DNA from: FEN-1279 sp964400285
GTDB taxonomy: Bacteria > Bacteroidota > Ignavibacteria > Tepidaquicellales > Tepidaquicellaceae
Reading direction: 5' to 3'
DNA length: 64,000 bases
Assembly (NCBI GenBank): GCA_964400285.1
Contig: CAYNTK010000006.1
Coordinates: 62,001-126,000 of the forward strand
In this document: positions 25,780-35,360 of the stretch, piece after piece
Numbering within the stretch: the first letter of the stretch is position 1
Layout: each line of letters starts with the position of its first letter
Position numbers and translations under genes: made by a program
The notes under the pieces: model-generated
The model's database searches: none
Told to the model about the DNA's origin: nothing
The model's input: the letters and a program-made list of their open reading frames with translations, nothing else

Positions 25780-27216
25780 ATGGTGAATTTTAATAATATA
25801 AATCCAAGATTGATAGAATCACAATATGCAGTAAGAGGGAAAATTGTATTAAGAGCACAGGAGTTGGAAGAGCAAGGACGGAAAATTATTTATTGTAATA
25901 TTGGAAATCCACAAGCTTTAAAACAAAAACCATTAACTTATATAAGACAAGTTTTAAGTTTGCTTGAATATCCTGAACTTATAGATAAACCTGAAGCTAA
26001 AAAGATATTTTCTAAAGACCTAATAGAGAGAGCAAAATTTATACTCGAAAAAAATCCAACTGGGACAGGAGCATATACACAAAGTGCGGGAATAGGATTT
26101 ATTAGGCAAGCAATTGCAGATTTTATAGAGAAACGAGATGGAATACCTGCAGATAAAGATAAAATTATATTGACTGACGGAGCAAGTAAAGGAGTGCAGT
26201 CTGTTTTAACTTTGCTTTTAAAAAACGAAAATGATGGAGTGATGATTCCGATTCCACAATATCCGCTTTATAGTGCAACACTTACTCTCTATGGAGGAAA
26301 ACAAATCGGTTATTATCTTGATGAAGATAATTCATGGCAATTAAACGAAAAAATTCTTACCGATAGTTTAGAAAATGCTAGGAAAAATGGAATAAATCCC
26401 GTGGCGATAGCCGTAATAAATCCGGGAAACCCAACAGGAGCGGTACTATCACTTGATAATATAAAAATGATAATTAGATTTGCAAAAAAATACAATCTTT
26501 CTATACTTGCAGATGAAGTTTATCAGGAAAATGTTTATCTAAAGGGGATAAGATTTTATTCTTTCGCAAAAGCATTGTATGAATTGAACGAAAAAGATAT
26601 TACACTTTTTAGTTTTCATTCGGTTTCCAAAGGATATCTTGGTGAGTGTGGACATAGAGGGGGATACTTTGAAACAAGAAATATTCCCGAAGATGTATAT
26701 GAGCAAATAATAAAATTACAATCTATAAGTTTGTGCTCAAATGTAAATGGACAAATAGTAACATACTTAATGGTAGCACCACCACAACCTGGAGACGAAT
26801 CTTATGAGCTTTATGAAAGGGAAAAAAATGGGATTCTCGATGAACTAAAATTCAAATCAAACTTGCTTGGAACAGAGCTTAATAAGATTGAAGGAATGTC
26901 AACTGAGGTTCCTGCAGGTGCAATGTATGCTTATGTGAAATTCGAACTTCCTCACCCGAAAGGTGTTGATCCAAACTTGATGAGCGAAGAAGAAAGATTG
27001 AAATACGAAGCAAAAAGGGATTCGGATTATTGTATGGCGTTACTTGAAGAGACAGGTATTTGTGTTGTGCCGGGTTCAGGGTTCGGTCAGATGCCGGGGA
27101 CACTACATTTCAGAACTACAATACTTCCTCCAAGAAATGAAATGGAAGACCTTATCAAGCTGATAAAAGATTTTCATTTGAGTTATGTGAATAGATTAAA
27201 AGAAAGTTATAAATAA
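25780..27216 (+). CDS. Alanine aminotransferase (GPT-like, class I)
   Basis: 478 residues, PLP enzyme interconverting alanine plus 2-oxoglutarate with pyruvate plus glutamate. It has the long N-terminal segment of the eukaryote-type alanine aminotransferases (NPRLIESQYAVRGKIVLRAQ, CNIGNPQALKQKPLTYIRQV). The PLP lysine is in SFHSVSKGYLGECGHRGGY and NPGNPTG lies in the middle. The length is also that of this subgroup rather than the shorter aspartate aminotransferases. A promoter-like element precedes it and a terminator follows at 27364. It is a single-gene unit. Confidence 0.9.
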   Translation: MVNFNNINPRLIESQYAVRGKIVLRAQELEEQGRKIIYCNIGNPQALKQKPLTYIRQVLSLLEYPELIDKPEAKKIFSKDLIERAKFILEKNPTGTGAYTQSAGIGFIRQAIADFIEKRDGIPADKDKIILTDGASKGVQSVLTLLLKNENDGVMIPIPQYPLYSATLTLYGGKQIGYYLDEDNSWQLNEKILTDSLENARKNGINPVAIAVINPGNPTGAVLSLDNIKMIIRFAKKYNLSILADEVYQENVYLKGIRFYSFAKALYELNEKDITLFSFHSVSKGYLGECGHRGGYFETRNIPEDVYEQIIKLQSISLCSNVNGQIVTYLMVAPPQPGDESYELYEREKNGILDELKFKSNLLGTELNKIEGMSTEVPAGAMYAYVKFELPHPKGVDPNLMSEEERLKYEAKRDSDYCMALLEETGICVVPGSGFGQMPGTLHFRTTILPPRNEMEDLIKLIKDFHLSYVNRLKESYK

Positions 27217-27363
27217 ATTTTTGTTTTTAAAAATATGTAACTTCTTTTTAAAGGATAAAAAATTAAAAAGAGAAAAATTTTGGTATATAAAGAATTTTCA
27301 TTTCTCATTAATTTTGTATTGTAAATTTTGTTTTCATAGTTTTTTTATTGTTCGCCTCCTTTT

Positions 27364-27410
27364 CGGCAAATAGGGTTCTTCCTCCTTACCCTACTTGCCG
27401 TTTTTATTTT
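27364..27410 (+). terminator. Rho-independent terminator after the alanine aminotransferase
   Basis: CGGCAA-A-TAGGG (27364-27375) pairs with CCCTA-C-TTGCCG (27389-27400), an 11-base-pair stem with one internal mismatch, followed by TTTTTATTTT. The 13-base loop is pyrimidine-rich. It lies in the 254-base gap, where no gene is visible. Confidence 0.85.
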
Positions 27411-27470
27411 ATAACAAAATTTTTTAAGTTTTATTTTTTATTAGAATAATTAGATTATAAAAAAATCTAA

Positions 27471-27863
27471 ATGAAAAAATATAGATATTCAAATAACGCA
27501 GAAGATTATTACAAAAACGGATTAGAAAAATACGATTTGAAGGATTTTGCAGGAGCACTATCAGATTTTACAGTTGCAATCGAAATGATGCCTACTATGG
27601 CAGAAGCGTATTTTTCGAGGGGTTTACTGTATGGCAAGGAATTTCATAAATATAAAAAGGCAATTAAAGATTTTACAAAAGCAATTAATCTAATGCCTGA
27701 TTATGCAAAGGCTTATTACAATAGGGGTGTAACTTACAGAATACTTGATGACATAAAAAATTCCTGTGCCGATTGGAGGAAGGCCAGTGAACTGGGTTAC
27801 AAAGATGCAGATGAGTTGATAGAAAAATATTGTAATAAATTTAAACAAGAGAAAAACTTTTAA
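27471..27863 (+). CDS. Small TPR protein
   Basis: 130 residues without a signal peptide. Three tetratricopeptide repeats cover about residues 10-115 (NGLEKYDLKDFAGALSDFTVAIEM, RGLLYGKEFHKYKKAIKDF and a third, shorter unit ending ADWRKASELGY). It is probably a cytosolic protein-binding adapter. The gene follows the aminotransferase terminator and overlaps the convergent thpR gene by 23 bases at their 3' ends. Confidence 0.78.
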   Translation: MKKYRYSNNAEDYYKNGLEKYDLKDFAGALSDFTVAIEMMPTMAEAYFSRGLLYGKEFHKYKKAIKDFTKAINLMPDYAKAYYNRGVTYRILDDIKNSCADWRKASELGYKDADELIEKYCNKFKQEKNF

Positions 27864-28407
27864 TCTCTTTATAAACCGAACCTTTTGAGTCTAAAATACT
27901 CTCCATTAGATAAAAATTATTTAAAGTAAAATTCAAGTTTACTTCCATTTTATCTTTAAGAAATTCTAGATTAATTTTTTTATCTCTTCGCACACGACCG
28001 AGAGTGATGTGAGGATAGAATTTTTTATCTGGTTTAAAGCCATATACGTTTAACTTTTCACATATTTTATCATATAACCCAAAAGCATTCTCATCAAGGT
28101 TTTCCAGCTCTATTATTAATACACGTGGATATCTTAATTTGGGAAAAGCATTAATTCCTGTTGCTTTGAATTTTATTTCATTAAAATTTATTTCATCTTT
28201 AATTTTTTCAAATTCTTTCGAGATATCGTTCACTATTTTTTCTTTTATATCACCGAGAAAATATATTGTTTGGTGAAATTTATCCCACCCTTCCCATTTT
28301 ATAGAGTTAAGAATATAATTATCGAGATGTTTTTTAACTTCATTTTGAATTTCAAAAACCTCTCTTTTTGTTTTTTCGCTCAAATTTAACGAAATGAATG
28401 CTCTCAT
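27841..28407 (-). CDS. thpR: RNA 2',3'-cyclic phosphodiesterase (2H family)
   Basis: 188 residues. The two HxTx motifs of the 2H phosphoesterases are at H45-T47 (FHQTIYFLG) and H133-T135 (YPHITLGRVRR). The start MRAFISLNLSE is typical of ThpR/LigT. The enzyme hydrolyses 2',3'-cyclic phosphates to 2'-phosphates. The gene overlaps the convergent TPR gene by 23 bases. It is a single-gene unit with a divergent neighbour, mazG, 98 bases upstream. Confidence 0.92.
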   Translation of the reverse strand: MRAFISLNLSEKTKREVFEIQNEVKKHLDNYILNSIKWEGWDKFHQTIYFLGDIKEKIVNDISKEFEKIKDEINFNEIKFKATGINAFPKLRYPRVLIIELENLDENAFGLYDKICEKLNVYGFKPDKKFYPHITLGRVRRDKKINLEFLKDKMEVNLNFTLNNFYLMESILDSKGSVYKEIKSFSLV

Positions 28408-28505
28408 AGGATAAAATTAAGTAGTAATTTTAATGTATTTTCCATAATTATTCAATTGAATTAAAAACCTCAAATTATTAATATAGAAATTTGTAAAATT
28501 ATTAA

Positions 28506-29294
28506 ATGAATAATCAGGATTTATTAAAAGAAAATTTTTTTGAATTTGTTGAGATTGTAAAAAGGCTACGGCGGGAATGCCCATGGGATAAAGAGCAGAC
28601 GCACGAATCCCTGCGGAGATGCCTACTGGAAGAGTCTTACGAGGTTTTGGAGTCCATAGATAATAATAATATTGACGAACTGAAAAAAGAGCTTGGTGAT
28701 ATTCTCTTGCAAGTGGTCTTTCACGCATCTATCGGTGAGGAGGAAAAAACTTTTTCTCTCAACGAAGTAATCGAAATCGAAAAAGAAAAACTCATAGCCC
28801 GCCATCCACATATTTTCGGAGATGTAAAGGTATCCGGCAGCGAAGAAGTAAAAATAAATTGGGAAAAACTTAAAAGGAAAGAAGGGCGAACATCTATTCT
28901 CGATGGAGTTCCGAATGAATTGCCGGCACTTTTTAAAGCATACAGGATTCAGGAAAAAGCCGCAAAAGTTGGATTCGACTGGAAAGATCCAAAACCCGTT
29001 TACGATAAAATACTGGAAGAAATCGGAGAACTGAAACACAACATTGAGAGTGGGATGACGCATAAAAAAATAGAAGATGAATTCGGCGATGTGCTTTTTT
29101 CAATTGTAAATTATGCACGCTTCCTGAAAGTAAATCCGGAAGATGCATTAAGAAAAACTATTTCGAAATTTACAGAGAGGTTTAAAAAAATCGAAGAGTT
29201 CGCAAAATCAAAGGGAATTAAACCCGAAGATATGACTCTTGACGAAATGGATTTAATCTGGAATAATGCAAAAGGAGATAAAAATGAAAAATGA
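28506..29294 (+). CDS. mazG: Nucleoside triphosphate pyrophosphohydrolase MazG
   Basis: 262 residues, the normal length for two-domain MazG. The N-terminal domain has RRECPWDKEQTHESL and the metal ligands EESYE...ELGDILLQ. The C-terminal domain repeats the pattern (EEIGELKH...EDEFGDVLFS). MazG hydrolyses (d)NTPs to the monophosphate and pyrophosphate, removing aberrant nucleotides and lowering ppGpp in E. coli. It heads a run of coupled genes (NUDIX, dacB, clpS, TPR, uvrB) and overlaps the NUDIX gene by 11 bases. Confidence 0.95.
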   Translation: MNNQDLLKENFFEFVEIVKRLRRECPWDKEQTHESLRRCLLEESYEVLESIDNNNIDELKKELGDILLQVVFHASIGEEEKTFSLNEVIEIEKEKLIARHPHIFGDVKVSGSEEVKINWEKLKRKEGRTSILDGVPNELPALFKAYRIQEKAAKVGFDWKDPKPVYDKILEEIGELKHNIESGMTHKKIEDEFGDVLFSIVNYARFLKVNPEDALRKTISKFTERFKKIEEFAKSKGIKPEDMTLDEMDLIWNNAKGDKNEK

Positions 29295-29721
29295 CAAATC
29301 AATAGGGGTGATAGTATTTCACCGATTTCCACGTTCTGTGAAGTATTTGATAATTAAGCATAAAAAAGGTCACTGGTCTTTCCCAAAGGGGCATGCGAAT
29401 AGTGGCGAATCAAAACTAAAAACAGCACTACGTGAACTTGGGGAAGAAACAAATATTAGAAATATAAAACTAATAAAGAACAAAGTTTTGTTAAAAGAAG
29501 CATATGTTTTTACCAATGGAAAAGGGGTTAAAATATTAAAAAAGGTTAATTATTTTATAGCAGAGACAAAAGATAAAAATGTAAAAATAGATTACAAAGA
29601 AGTTGTAAATTATAAATGGTGCACATTTCGGGCGGGACTTGAAAGAATCACATTCAAAGAGTCGAAAACAATTTTAAAAAAAGCAAACAAGATAATACAA
29701 GAATATATAAATGAAAACTAA
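29284..29721 (+). CDS. NUDIX hydrolase
   Basis: About 145 residues. The NUDIX box is present as GHANSGESKLKTALRELGEET, with asparagine where the final glycine is usual. The preceding KGHWSFPKGH recalls diadenosine-polyphosphate and bis(5'-nucleosyl) hydrolases. I chose the ATG at 29284 because AGGAG lies seven bases before it; an upstream ATG at 29266 would add six residues. It overlaps mazG and dacB by 11 bases each. Together with MazG it suggests nucleotide-pool cleaning, but the substrate is not established. Confidence 0.88.
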   Translation: MKNDKSIGVIVFHRFPRSVKYLIIKHKKGHWSFPKGHANSGESKLKTALRELGEETNIRNIKLIKNKVLLKEAYVFTNGKGVKILKKVNYFIAETKDKNVKIDYKEVVNYKWCTFRAGLERITFKESKTILKKANKIIQEYINEN

Positions 29722-30946
29722 ATATATAAGATATTATGCGATATTAATATTTCTTTTTACTTTTAACTTATCTGTTGCAGCAGATAAAGAAACCGAAAAT
29801 ATAAAAATATTCCGAGCAAGACTTGACAGTTTGGTTTCGACTGTAAATTGCAATGTATCAATACAAATTGCAAGTGCAACGAAATATGATTTGTTATATT
29901 CATATAAACCAGAGTCAAAAATGATTCCAGCGTCCATAACAAAGGTGATTACAGCGGCGACAGCATTTTACACACTTGGTGCTAATTATGAATTTAAAAC
30001 TGTAGTATATACAGACGATAACAATATAAATGATGGAGTGATAAACGGGAACTTATATATAAAAGGATATGGTGATCCCGATTTAAGCTCCTATGATATA
30101 GTTCAATTGGCAAAAACTATTGTAGCAAAAAATATAAAAAGTATTACAGGCAATATTGTTTATGACGATACATATTTAGATAACGAATATTATGGTCTTG
30201 CAAATTATTATTCGTCAGATACTAAATTGACTTATTGGCCTTATGTATGTGCGTTAAGCCTTGACAAAAATAAGGGAAGCAATAATCCCGCTTATTCTGC
30301 GGCAAAACTTCTTGCTGATGAGTTAGCTTCTCAAAATTTAAAGCTTGATGGTATTGTTGTTGCTGGGGTAACTCCGAGCGTATCCAAGGAGATAACGTTT
30401 GTTTCACGTTCTATGATAGATGTGCTATATAATATGAATAAAATTAGTGACAATCAGTCTGCTATAACAGTATTTAAGGTAATAGGGGCAAATTATAAAA
30501 CTCCTCCGGGTTCTTTAAAAAGTGGTGCTGCAGCAGTAATAGATTTTCTTTCGTCGATAGGTATTTCAAGGAGCAACTATGAAATTCTTGAGGGGTCGGG
30601 ATTGACACGCTATAATTTTGTAACATCGGATTTGTTTATGCAACTTTTAAAATATATGTTCGATGATGTAAAAAATTTTGATGCATTTTATTCTACATTA
30701 CCTATTGGAGGAGTTGATGGAACATTGAAAGATAGAATGATTGGGACGGAAGCAGAAAAAAACGTCCATGCAAAGACTGGAACGATAAATGGTGTTAGTA
30801 CACTCACAGGATATGCCATTTCACGTGACAATGAACCAATAATTTTTTATATTGCAATGAATAATGGATTTGGAATGAAAAGTAAACCGTACAGACAAAA
30901 GCAAGATGATATATGCGATTTGATTTGTAAGTTTTCAAGGAAATAA
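29711..30946 (+). CDS. dacB: D-alanyl-D-alanine carboxypeptidase/endopeptidase (PBP4 type)
   Basis: 411 residues with a signal peptide (about 1-24). The three serine-peptidase S13 motifs are present: SxxK as S75-I-T-K78, SxN in KISDNQS and KTG in HAKTGTIN. The enzyme trims or opens peptidoglycan peptides in the periplasm. It is somewhat shorter than E. coli PBP4 (477 with signal), so the extra domains are probably reduced. It is coupled to the NUDIX gene by an 11-base overlap and is followed 12 bases later by the ClpS-like gene. Confidence 0.92.
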   Translation: MKTKYIRYYAILIFLFTFNLSVAADKETENIKIFRARLDSLVSTVNCNVSIQIASATKYDLLYSYKPESKMIPASITKVITAATAFYTLGANYEFKTVVYTDDNNINDGVINGNLYIKGYGDPDLSSYDIVQLAKTIVAKNIKSITGNIVYDDTYLDNEYYGLANYYSSDTKLTYWPYVCALSLDKNKGSNNPAYSAAKLLADELASQNLKLDGIVVAGVTPSVSKEITFVSRSMIDVLYNMNKISDNQSAITVFKVIGANYKTPPGSLKSGAAAVIDFLSSIGISRSNYEILEGSGLTRYNFVTSDLFMQLLKYMFDDVKNFDAFYSTLPIGGVDGTLKDRMIGTEAEKNVHAKTGTINGVSTLTGYAISRDNEPIIFYIAMNNGFGMKSKPYRQKQDDICDLICKFSRK

Positions 30947-30958
30947 AAAATCAAAAAA

Positions 30959-31228
30959 ATGATGGATGTTAAAGAAAAAGAGCAAATAACAATCGATGAT
31001 ACAACGGATGTTATCCGCCAACTTATTCTTTATAACTCAAACCATTTATGGGAAGATGTGATAAGGCAACTTCAAAAAGCGACTAAATACGATATATTAC
31101 ATTGTGAACAAATTGCTGTTATTGCACACACAACTGGAAAAGCTACTGTTAAAACTGGAACATTAAAAGAGCTTAACCCTATTAATAATGTATTAAAAGA
31201 AATACATCTAATTACGGAAATAATTTAA
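30959..31228 (+). CDS. clpS: ClpS-like Clp protease adaptor with changed acidic site
   Basis: 89 residues. The ClpS fold pattern is visible: RQLILYNSNHLWEDVIRQL (strand and first helix), CEQIAVIAHTTGKATVKTG (with the histidine of the N-degron pocket) and a final strand, VLKEIHLITEI. In canonical ClpS the first loop reads NDD; here it is NSN, so both acidic residues that hold the N-degron amino group are gone while Asn and His remain. ClpS delivers N-degron proteins to ClpAP; this one may have different specificity. It lies between dacB and the TPR gene; neither clpA nor clpP is in the window. Confidence 0.75.
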   Translation: MMDVKEKEQITIDDTTDVIRQLILYNSNHLWEDVIRQLQKATKYDILHCEQIAVIAHTTGKATVKTGTLKELNPINNVLKEIHLITEII

Positions 31229-31244
31229 AAATAACGACAAGTAT

Positions 31245-33161
31245 TTGAACAAATTTTTTCTATATCCATTCCTTTTATTTTTAGCATTATTATTGTGGAA
31301 AGATGCACAAGGACAGATTAATTATGAGTTCGATTTCGATAAGAATTGGGAGTGGTTCGACTTATACTCGAGCGAACCAGCTATATCGAACAAGTTAATC
31401 AAAAATATTCAAGATTTATCGAAAGAATGGTCAATAGATGAAGCAAGATATTTATTCAGAAATCTTACTAAACTCGATTCGATAAATGAGATACTAAACC
31501 TTCCTCAAATTATAGATACCGATTCTAATATTGGCAAGAGAACATGGAAAATAGCTGCTTTAAAAGAATTAAAATATTTCAATGAACCAGAAACGTTTAG
31601 AGGTTTGATTTCGGCAGCTACTGTAATAACGAAAATAAAAAAATATTTTTGCCCAGATAGAAAGTTATTTGACAATAGAAAATTTTATATAAAAATTACA
31701 GAGAAAATAGACACCTCGTCACACATAACATTTAATATTACAGGTGCATCTCAGATTCTTGACTTATGCTCAGTTAAAGACATAGGAGAAAAAGAATTAA
31801 AAATTATTGAGGAGTCAGAATTCATAAACGAATTATTTAAAAATAAGAATGGAAGTTACAGTAGAGAACTATTTATTCAATTTTTAAAATTAACAAAAAA
31901 CAAAAAACCACTTTTTGAAATTTATAAATTATTTAATCCATACAGCTACGGTGGATTGGGATTTGTATCAACACATATAAATGAATTTAAAAATGTAATA
32001 CAAACTCTCGGTAGAAATAAGGAGAAATTAAAATTTTATATAATAAATTTATTATCACAGTTTTTTCCAAGCGGTGCGTGGCTTGATGCAAATGTTAATT
32101 TTATTTTTGGAAATTTAAATAGTGAAAACAATAATGAATATCTCGAAAAACTACTTATTAATTTGTGCGTACTTGGAGATGATTATGAATACCTTGCAAA
32201 GTATTTGACAAGAAGACTTTTTATATACGAAAAGTATAATACTCAGCTGGATATTTTTCCTTATCTATTTAAAGACGAAGACACTTTGATATTAAGTTTG
32301 ATGACCGAAGTTTACGACGGTGGAATTTCAAATTATATGGCTCCGATACTCGAAAACAATAGGCCATTATCACTTCTCGAAATTGATTTTTATCACTTTA
32401 AGGCAACCACGAATGCTATATTGTTTAAAAAGAAGAAAAGCGTTATTGATAGTTTACTTAAAGCAGGATTCAGTGGACGATTTCTTTTTTATACTATGGG
32501 TGCTCAAATGGCATATTCGATAGATAGAACTCTTGGTAGAACAGCATTAAATGATGCTTTAATGTATGGACCCCTTGAGTTTTTTAAAATTTATATCGAT
32601 GCTTACGAAGCAGATAAAAAGCAAATATCAGAAAAATTTCAGTTTAATTATGCTTTCGAAGATAAAATTTATTCGATGAGAAAAAAATTTCCTAAAGAAA
32701 TTTATAAAGAAATGTATAATATTAACGTGAGTTATAGAGATCCTACTCCAATTCCAGGCGTTTTAGAAAAAGCGAAATTTAAATATAAAGATGATAAGAA
32801 AGATTTGTTTTATTTTTATTTAGTCGGGGGACAGCTTTTGTTCGATAACGAATTTTATAGCAAATCTTTGGATTATTTTAATAAATGCCTAAACGAACTC
32901 CCCGATAAAGCAAGAGTTTCAAGGAAAATAGGACTTGCCTATTATAATAAAGGTGCATACAAAGAAGCTATTGGAATGTTTGATAATTATATAAAACATT
33001 CTTCAAGTGTAGCAGACTCTTATTTGTTAAGAGGACTGTCGTATTATAAAACAAATCAATACGATAAGGCAAAATCAGATTTTGAAAAAGTATTAGAAAT
33101 TGATTCAATAAACGAAGAAGCAAAAAAATATATAGACTTGATAAAAGAAAATGGATTTTAA
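31245..33161 (+). CDS. Secreted protein of unknown function with C-terminal TPR repeats
   Basis: 638 residues from a TTG start. A signal peptide (about 1-23) is followed by some 480 residues of helical sequence without recognised family, then two or three TPR units in the last 130 residues (FDNEFYSKSLDYFNKCL, AYYNKGAYKEAIGMFDNY, LRGLSYYKTNQYDKAKSDF). The last 11 bases overlap uvrB, so expression of the two is likely linked. No catalytic motif is evident. TTG was chosen because it gives a complete signal peptide and a 16-base gap to clpS. Confidence 0.72.
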   Translation: MNKFFLYPFLLFLALLLWKDAQGQINYEFDFDKNWEWFDLYSSEPAISNKLIKNIQDLSKEWSIDEARYLFRNLTKLDSINEILNLPQIIDTDSNIGKRTWKIAALKELKYFNEPETFRGLISAATVITKIKKYFCPDRKLFDNRKFYIKITEKIDTSSHITFNITGASQILDLCSVKDIGEKELKIIEESEFINELFKNKNGSYSRELFIQFLKLTKNKKPLFEIYKLFNPYSYGGLGFVSTHINEFKNVIQTLGRNKEKLKFYIINLLSQFFPSGAWLDANVNFIFGNLNSENNNEYLEKLLINLCVLGDDYEYLAKYLTRRLFIYEKYNTQLDIFPYLFKDEDTLILSLMTEVYDGGISNYMAPILENNRPLSLLEIDFYHFKATTNAILFKKKKSVIDSLLKAGFSGRFLFYTMGAQMAYSIDRTLGRTALNDALMYGPLEFFKIYIDAYEADKKQISEKFQFNYAFEDKIYSMRKKFPKEIYKEMYNINVSYRDPTPIPGVLEKAKFKYKDDKKDLFYFYLVGGQLLFDNEFYSKSLDYFNKCLNELPDKARVSRKIGLAYYNKGAYKEAIGMFDNYIKHSSSVADSYLLRGLSYYKTNQYDKAKSDFEKVLEIDSINEEAKKYIDLIKENGF

Positions 33162-35178
33162 ATTACAAGCGCCATATGAGCCAACCGGCGACCAGCCGAA
33201 AGCAATTAAAGAACTTACCGAAGGAATCGAAAAAGGATTAAAACATCAGGTCTTCGTTGGTGTTACTGGCTCGGGTAAAACCTTTTCGATTTCGAATGTA
33301 ATTCAAAATATCGGTAAACCTGTTTTGGTTATGTCCCATAATAAAACTCTTGCTGCACAGCTCTACGGAGAATTTAAAAAATTCTTTCCCGAAAATCGTG
33401 TTGAATTTTTTATTTCTTACTATGATTACTATCAGCCCGAAGCGTATATCCCATCTACGGATACTTATATTGCAAAAGATTTATCTATTAACGAAGAAAT
33501 CGACCGACTACGTCTGCGGGCTACTTCGGCAATTCTGGAAGGCAGAAAAGATATTATTATCGTTTCTTCTGTCAGTTGTATTTACGGCATCGGTGCTCCC
33601 GATGAATACGCACGGCAGGTCTTGGTTTTGAAAAAAGGAATGAAGATTACTCGAAAAAAACTTCTTTCTTCTCTTGTAGATATTCATTATTTAAGAAATG
33701 ATGTTGATTTTAAAAGAGGAAATTTCAGAGTAAGAGGTGATGTAGTAGAAGTCATTCCTGCTTATGAAGATGAAACCGGAATCCGTATCGAACTATTCGA
33801 TGATGAAATCGAGCGTCTCTGTTATATAAACAGAAAAGACGGAAGCATAATCAAGACCGATGAAAGCGTTGCGATTTATCCCGCAAAATATTTTGTTACA
33901 ACTCAAGAAAAAATAGATAATGCCATAATAGAAATTCAGAAAGAACTTCAGCATCAAATCGAATATTTTCAATCTCAAAATAAATTAATTGAAGCACAGC
34001 GAATCGAGCAACGAACGAATTTTGATATCGAAATGATAAAAGAAGTCGGTTACTGCTCGGGAATAGAAAATTATTCGCGTCATTTGGATGGACGTCCTCC
34101 GAACTCGCGTCCGTATTGCCTCTTCGATTATTTTCCGAAAGACTATTTGCTGATTATAGATGAATCTCACGTTACGGTTCCACAAATCCGTGCAATGTAT
34201 AACGGCGACCGCATTCGCAAGAAAACCCTTGTGAAGCACGGCTTCCGCCTGCCCTCTGCTCTTGATAACCGCCCGATGACTTTCGAAGAATGGGAATCTA
34301 TGGTGAACAAGGTAATCTATGTAGGTGCAACTCCGGGAAATTACGAACTCGAAAAAAGCGGTGGGGCAATTGTTGAGCAGGTTATTCGCCCCACAGGTTT
34401 GCTCGACCCCGCTATCGAAGTTCGCCCTGTAAAAAATCAAATCGATGATTTAATAAACGAAATCCGCATCCGTGCAAAAAAAGGTGAGCGTGTACTCGTT
34501 ACTACTTTAACTAAACGTATGAGCGAAGACCTTACAGATTACCTCGAGGGAATTGGTGTGCGGGTGAAATATATGCACTCCGAAGTAGAATCCCTCGATA
34601 GAATTGATATTCTCCGCGGTCTCCGCCTCGGAGATTTCGATGTGCTTGTTGGCGTGAACCTTCTCCGTGAAGGTCTTGACCTGCCGGAAGTTTCACTTGT
34701 TGCAATTCTCGATGCGGATAAAGAAGGTTTTCTTCGTTCGGAAAAATCTCTTTTACAAACAGCCGGTAGAACCGCCCGTAACGTGAACGGACTTGTGATT
34801 ATGTATGCGGATAAGGTTACGGAATCTATGCGAAAAGTAATTGAAGAAACAAACCGCAGAAGAAAAATCCAGATGGATTATAACAAAGAGCATAACATCG
34901 AGCCGAAAACTATTTATAAGACCTATGAAGAAATAATGTCCACGACTATAGTTGCCGATTCCAAACCAAAATCAGAATCGCGAAAGAAAAAACGTGAAGG
35001 TGAATACGGCAAAACAAGTCTCAGCGTAGTAACCGACCCGCTCTTCAAACAAATCACAAAAGAGCAGAGAAAAGAATTAATCGAACAGCTCCGCCGTGAA
35101 ATGCGTGAAGCCGCCAAAGACCTCGAATTCGAACGCGCCGCTGAACTGAGAGATGAAATAGATAGATTGAGCGAATGA
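33151..35178 (+). CDS. uvrB: UvrABC system protein B (excinuclease subunit)
   Basis: 675 residues, normal length. It has Walker A GVTGSGKT (37-44), the beta-hairpin region that clamps damaged DNA (YYDYYQPEAYIP), helicase motifs (DESHV, TAGRTARN) and a C-terminal UVR motif (EQLRREMREAAKDLEFERAAEL-type) that contacts UvrC. UvrB verifies lesions in nucleotide-excision repair. The codon usage is more GC-rich than in most neighbours, as for many conserved genes. It ends the coupled run that began with mazG. Confidence 0.98.
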   Translation: MDFKLQAPYEPTGDQPKAIKELTEGIEKGLKHQVFVGVTGSGKTFSISNVIQNIGKPVLVMSHNKTLAAQLYGEFKKFFPENRVEFFISYYDYYQPEAYIPSTDTYIAKDLSINEEIDRLRLRATSAILEGRKDIIIVSSVSCIYGIGAPDEYARQVLVLKKGMKITRKKLLSSLVDIHYLRNDVDFKRGNFRVRGDVVEVIPAYEDETGIRIELFDDEIERLCYINRKDGSIIKTDESVAIYPAKYFVTTQEKIDNAIIEIQKELQHQIEYFQSQNKLIEAQRIEQRTNFDIEMIKEVGYCSGIENYSRHLDGRPPNSRPYCLFDYFPKDYLLIIDESHVTVPQIRAMYNGDRIRKKTLVKHGFRLPSALDNRPMTFEEWESMVNKVIYVGATPGNYELEKSGGAIVEQVIRPTGLLDPAIEVRPVKNQIDDLINEIRIRAKKGERVLVTTLTKRMSEDLTDYLEGIGVRVKYMHSEVESLDRIDILRGLRLGDFDVLVGVNLLREGLDLPEVSLVAILDADKEGFLRSEKSLLQTAGRTARNVNGLVIMYADKVTESMRKVIEETNRRRKIQMDYNKEHNIEPKTIYKTYEEIMSTTIVADSKPKSESRKKKREGEYGKTSLSVVTDPLFKQITKEQRKELIEQLRREMREAAKDLEFERAAELRDEIDRLSE

Positions 35179-35187
35179 GATTTATTG

Positions 35188-35213
35188 CGTTACCACGCTG
35201 GAGTGTGGTAACG
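35188..35213. repeat. REP-like hairpin, CGTTACCAC type
   Basis: Arms CGTTACCAC (35188-35196) and GTGGTAACG (35205-35213) around an eight-base loop, followed by AGAGA as in the copy at 22333. It lies 10 bases after the uvrB stop. There is no T tract, so it does not look like a normal intrinsic terminator. Confidence 0.72.
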
Positions 35214-35360
35214 AGAGAAAGAGATAAGATAGACCGTTTGAATAAGTAATTCTTGGTGCCCTACCGAGGCAGATGGCAATATTCTCTATTTTTTCACAAA
35301 TAATATTAAATTGCAATTTTAGAAATATCGTTTTATATTTATACGAATAAAAACATCACA

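Noticed and set aside
28623..29063. 146-codon open frame on the minus strand
   Set aside because: It lies entirely antisense to mazG, whose sequence is fully recognisable; the frame has no family resemblance.
33985..34440. 151-codon open frame on the minus strand
   Set aside because: Antisense to the conserved core of uvrB.
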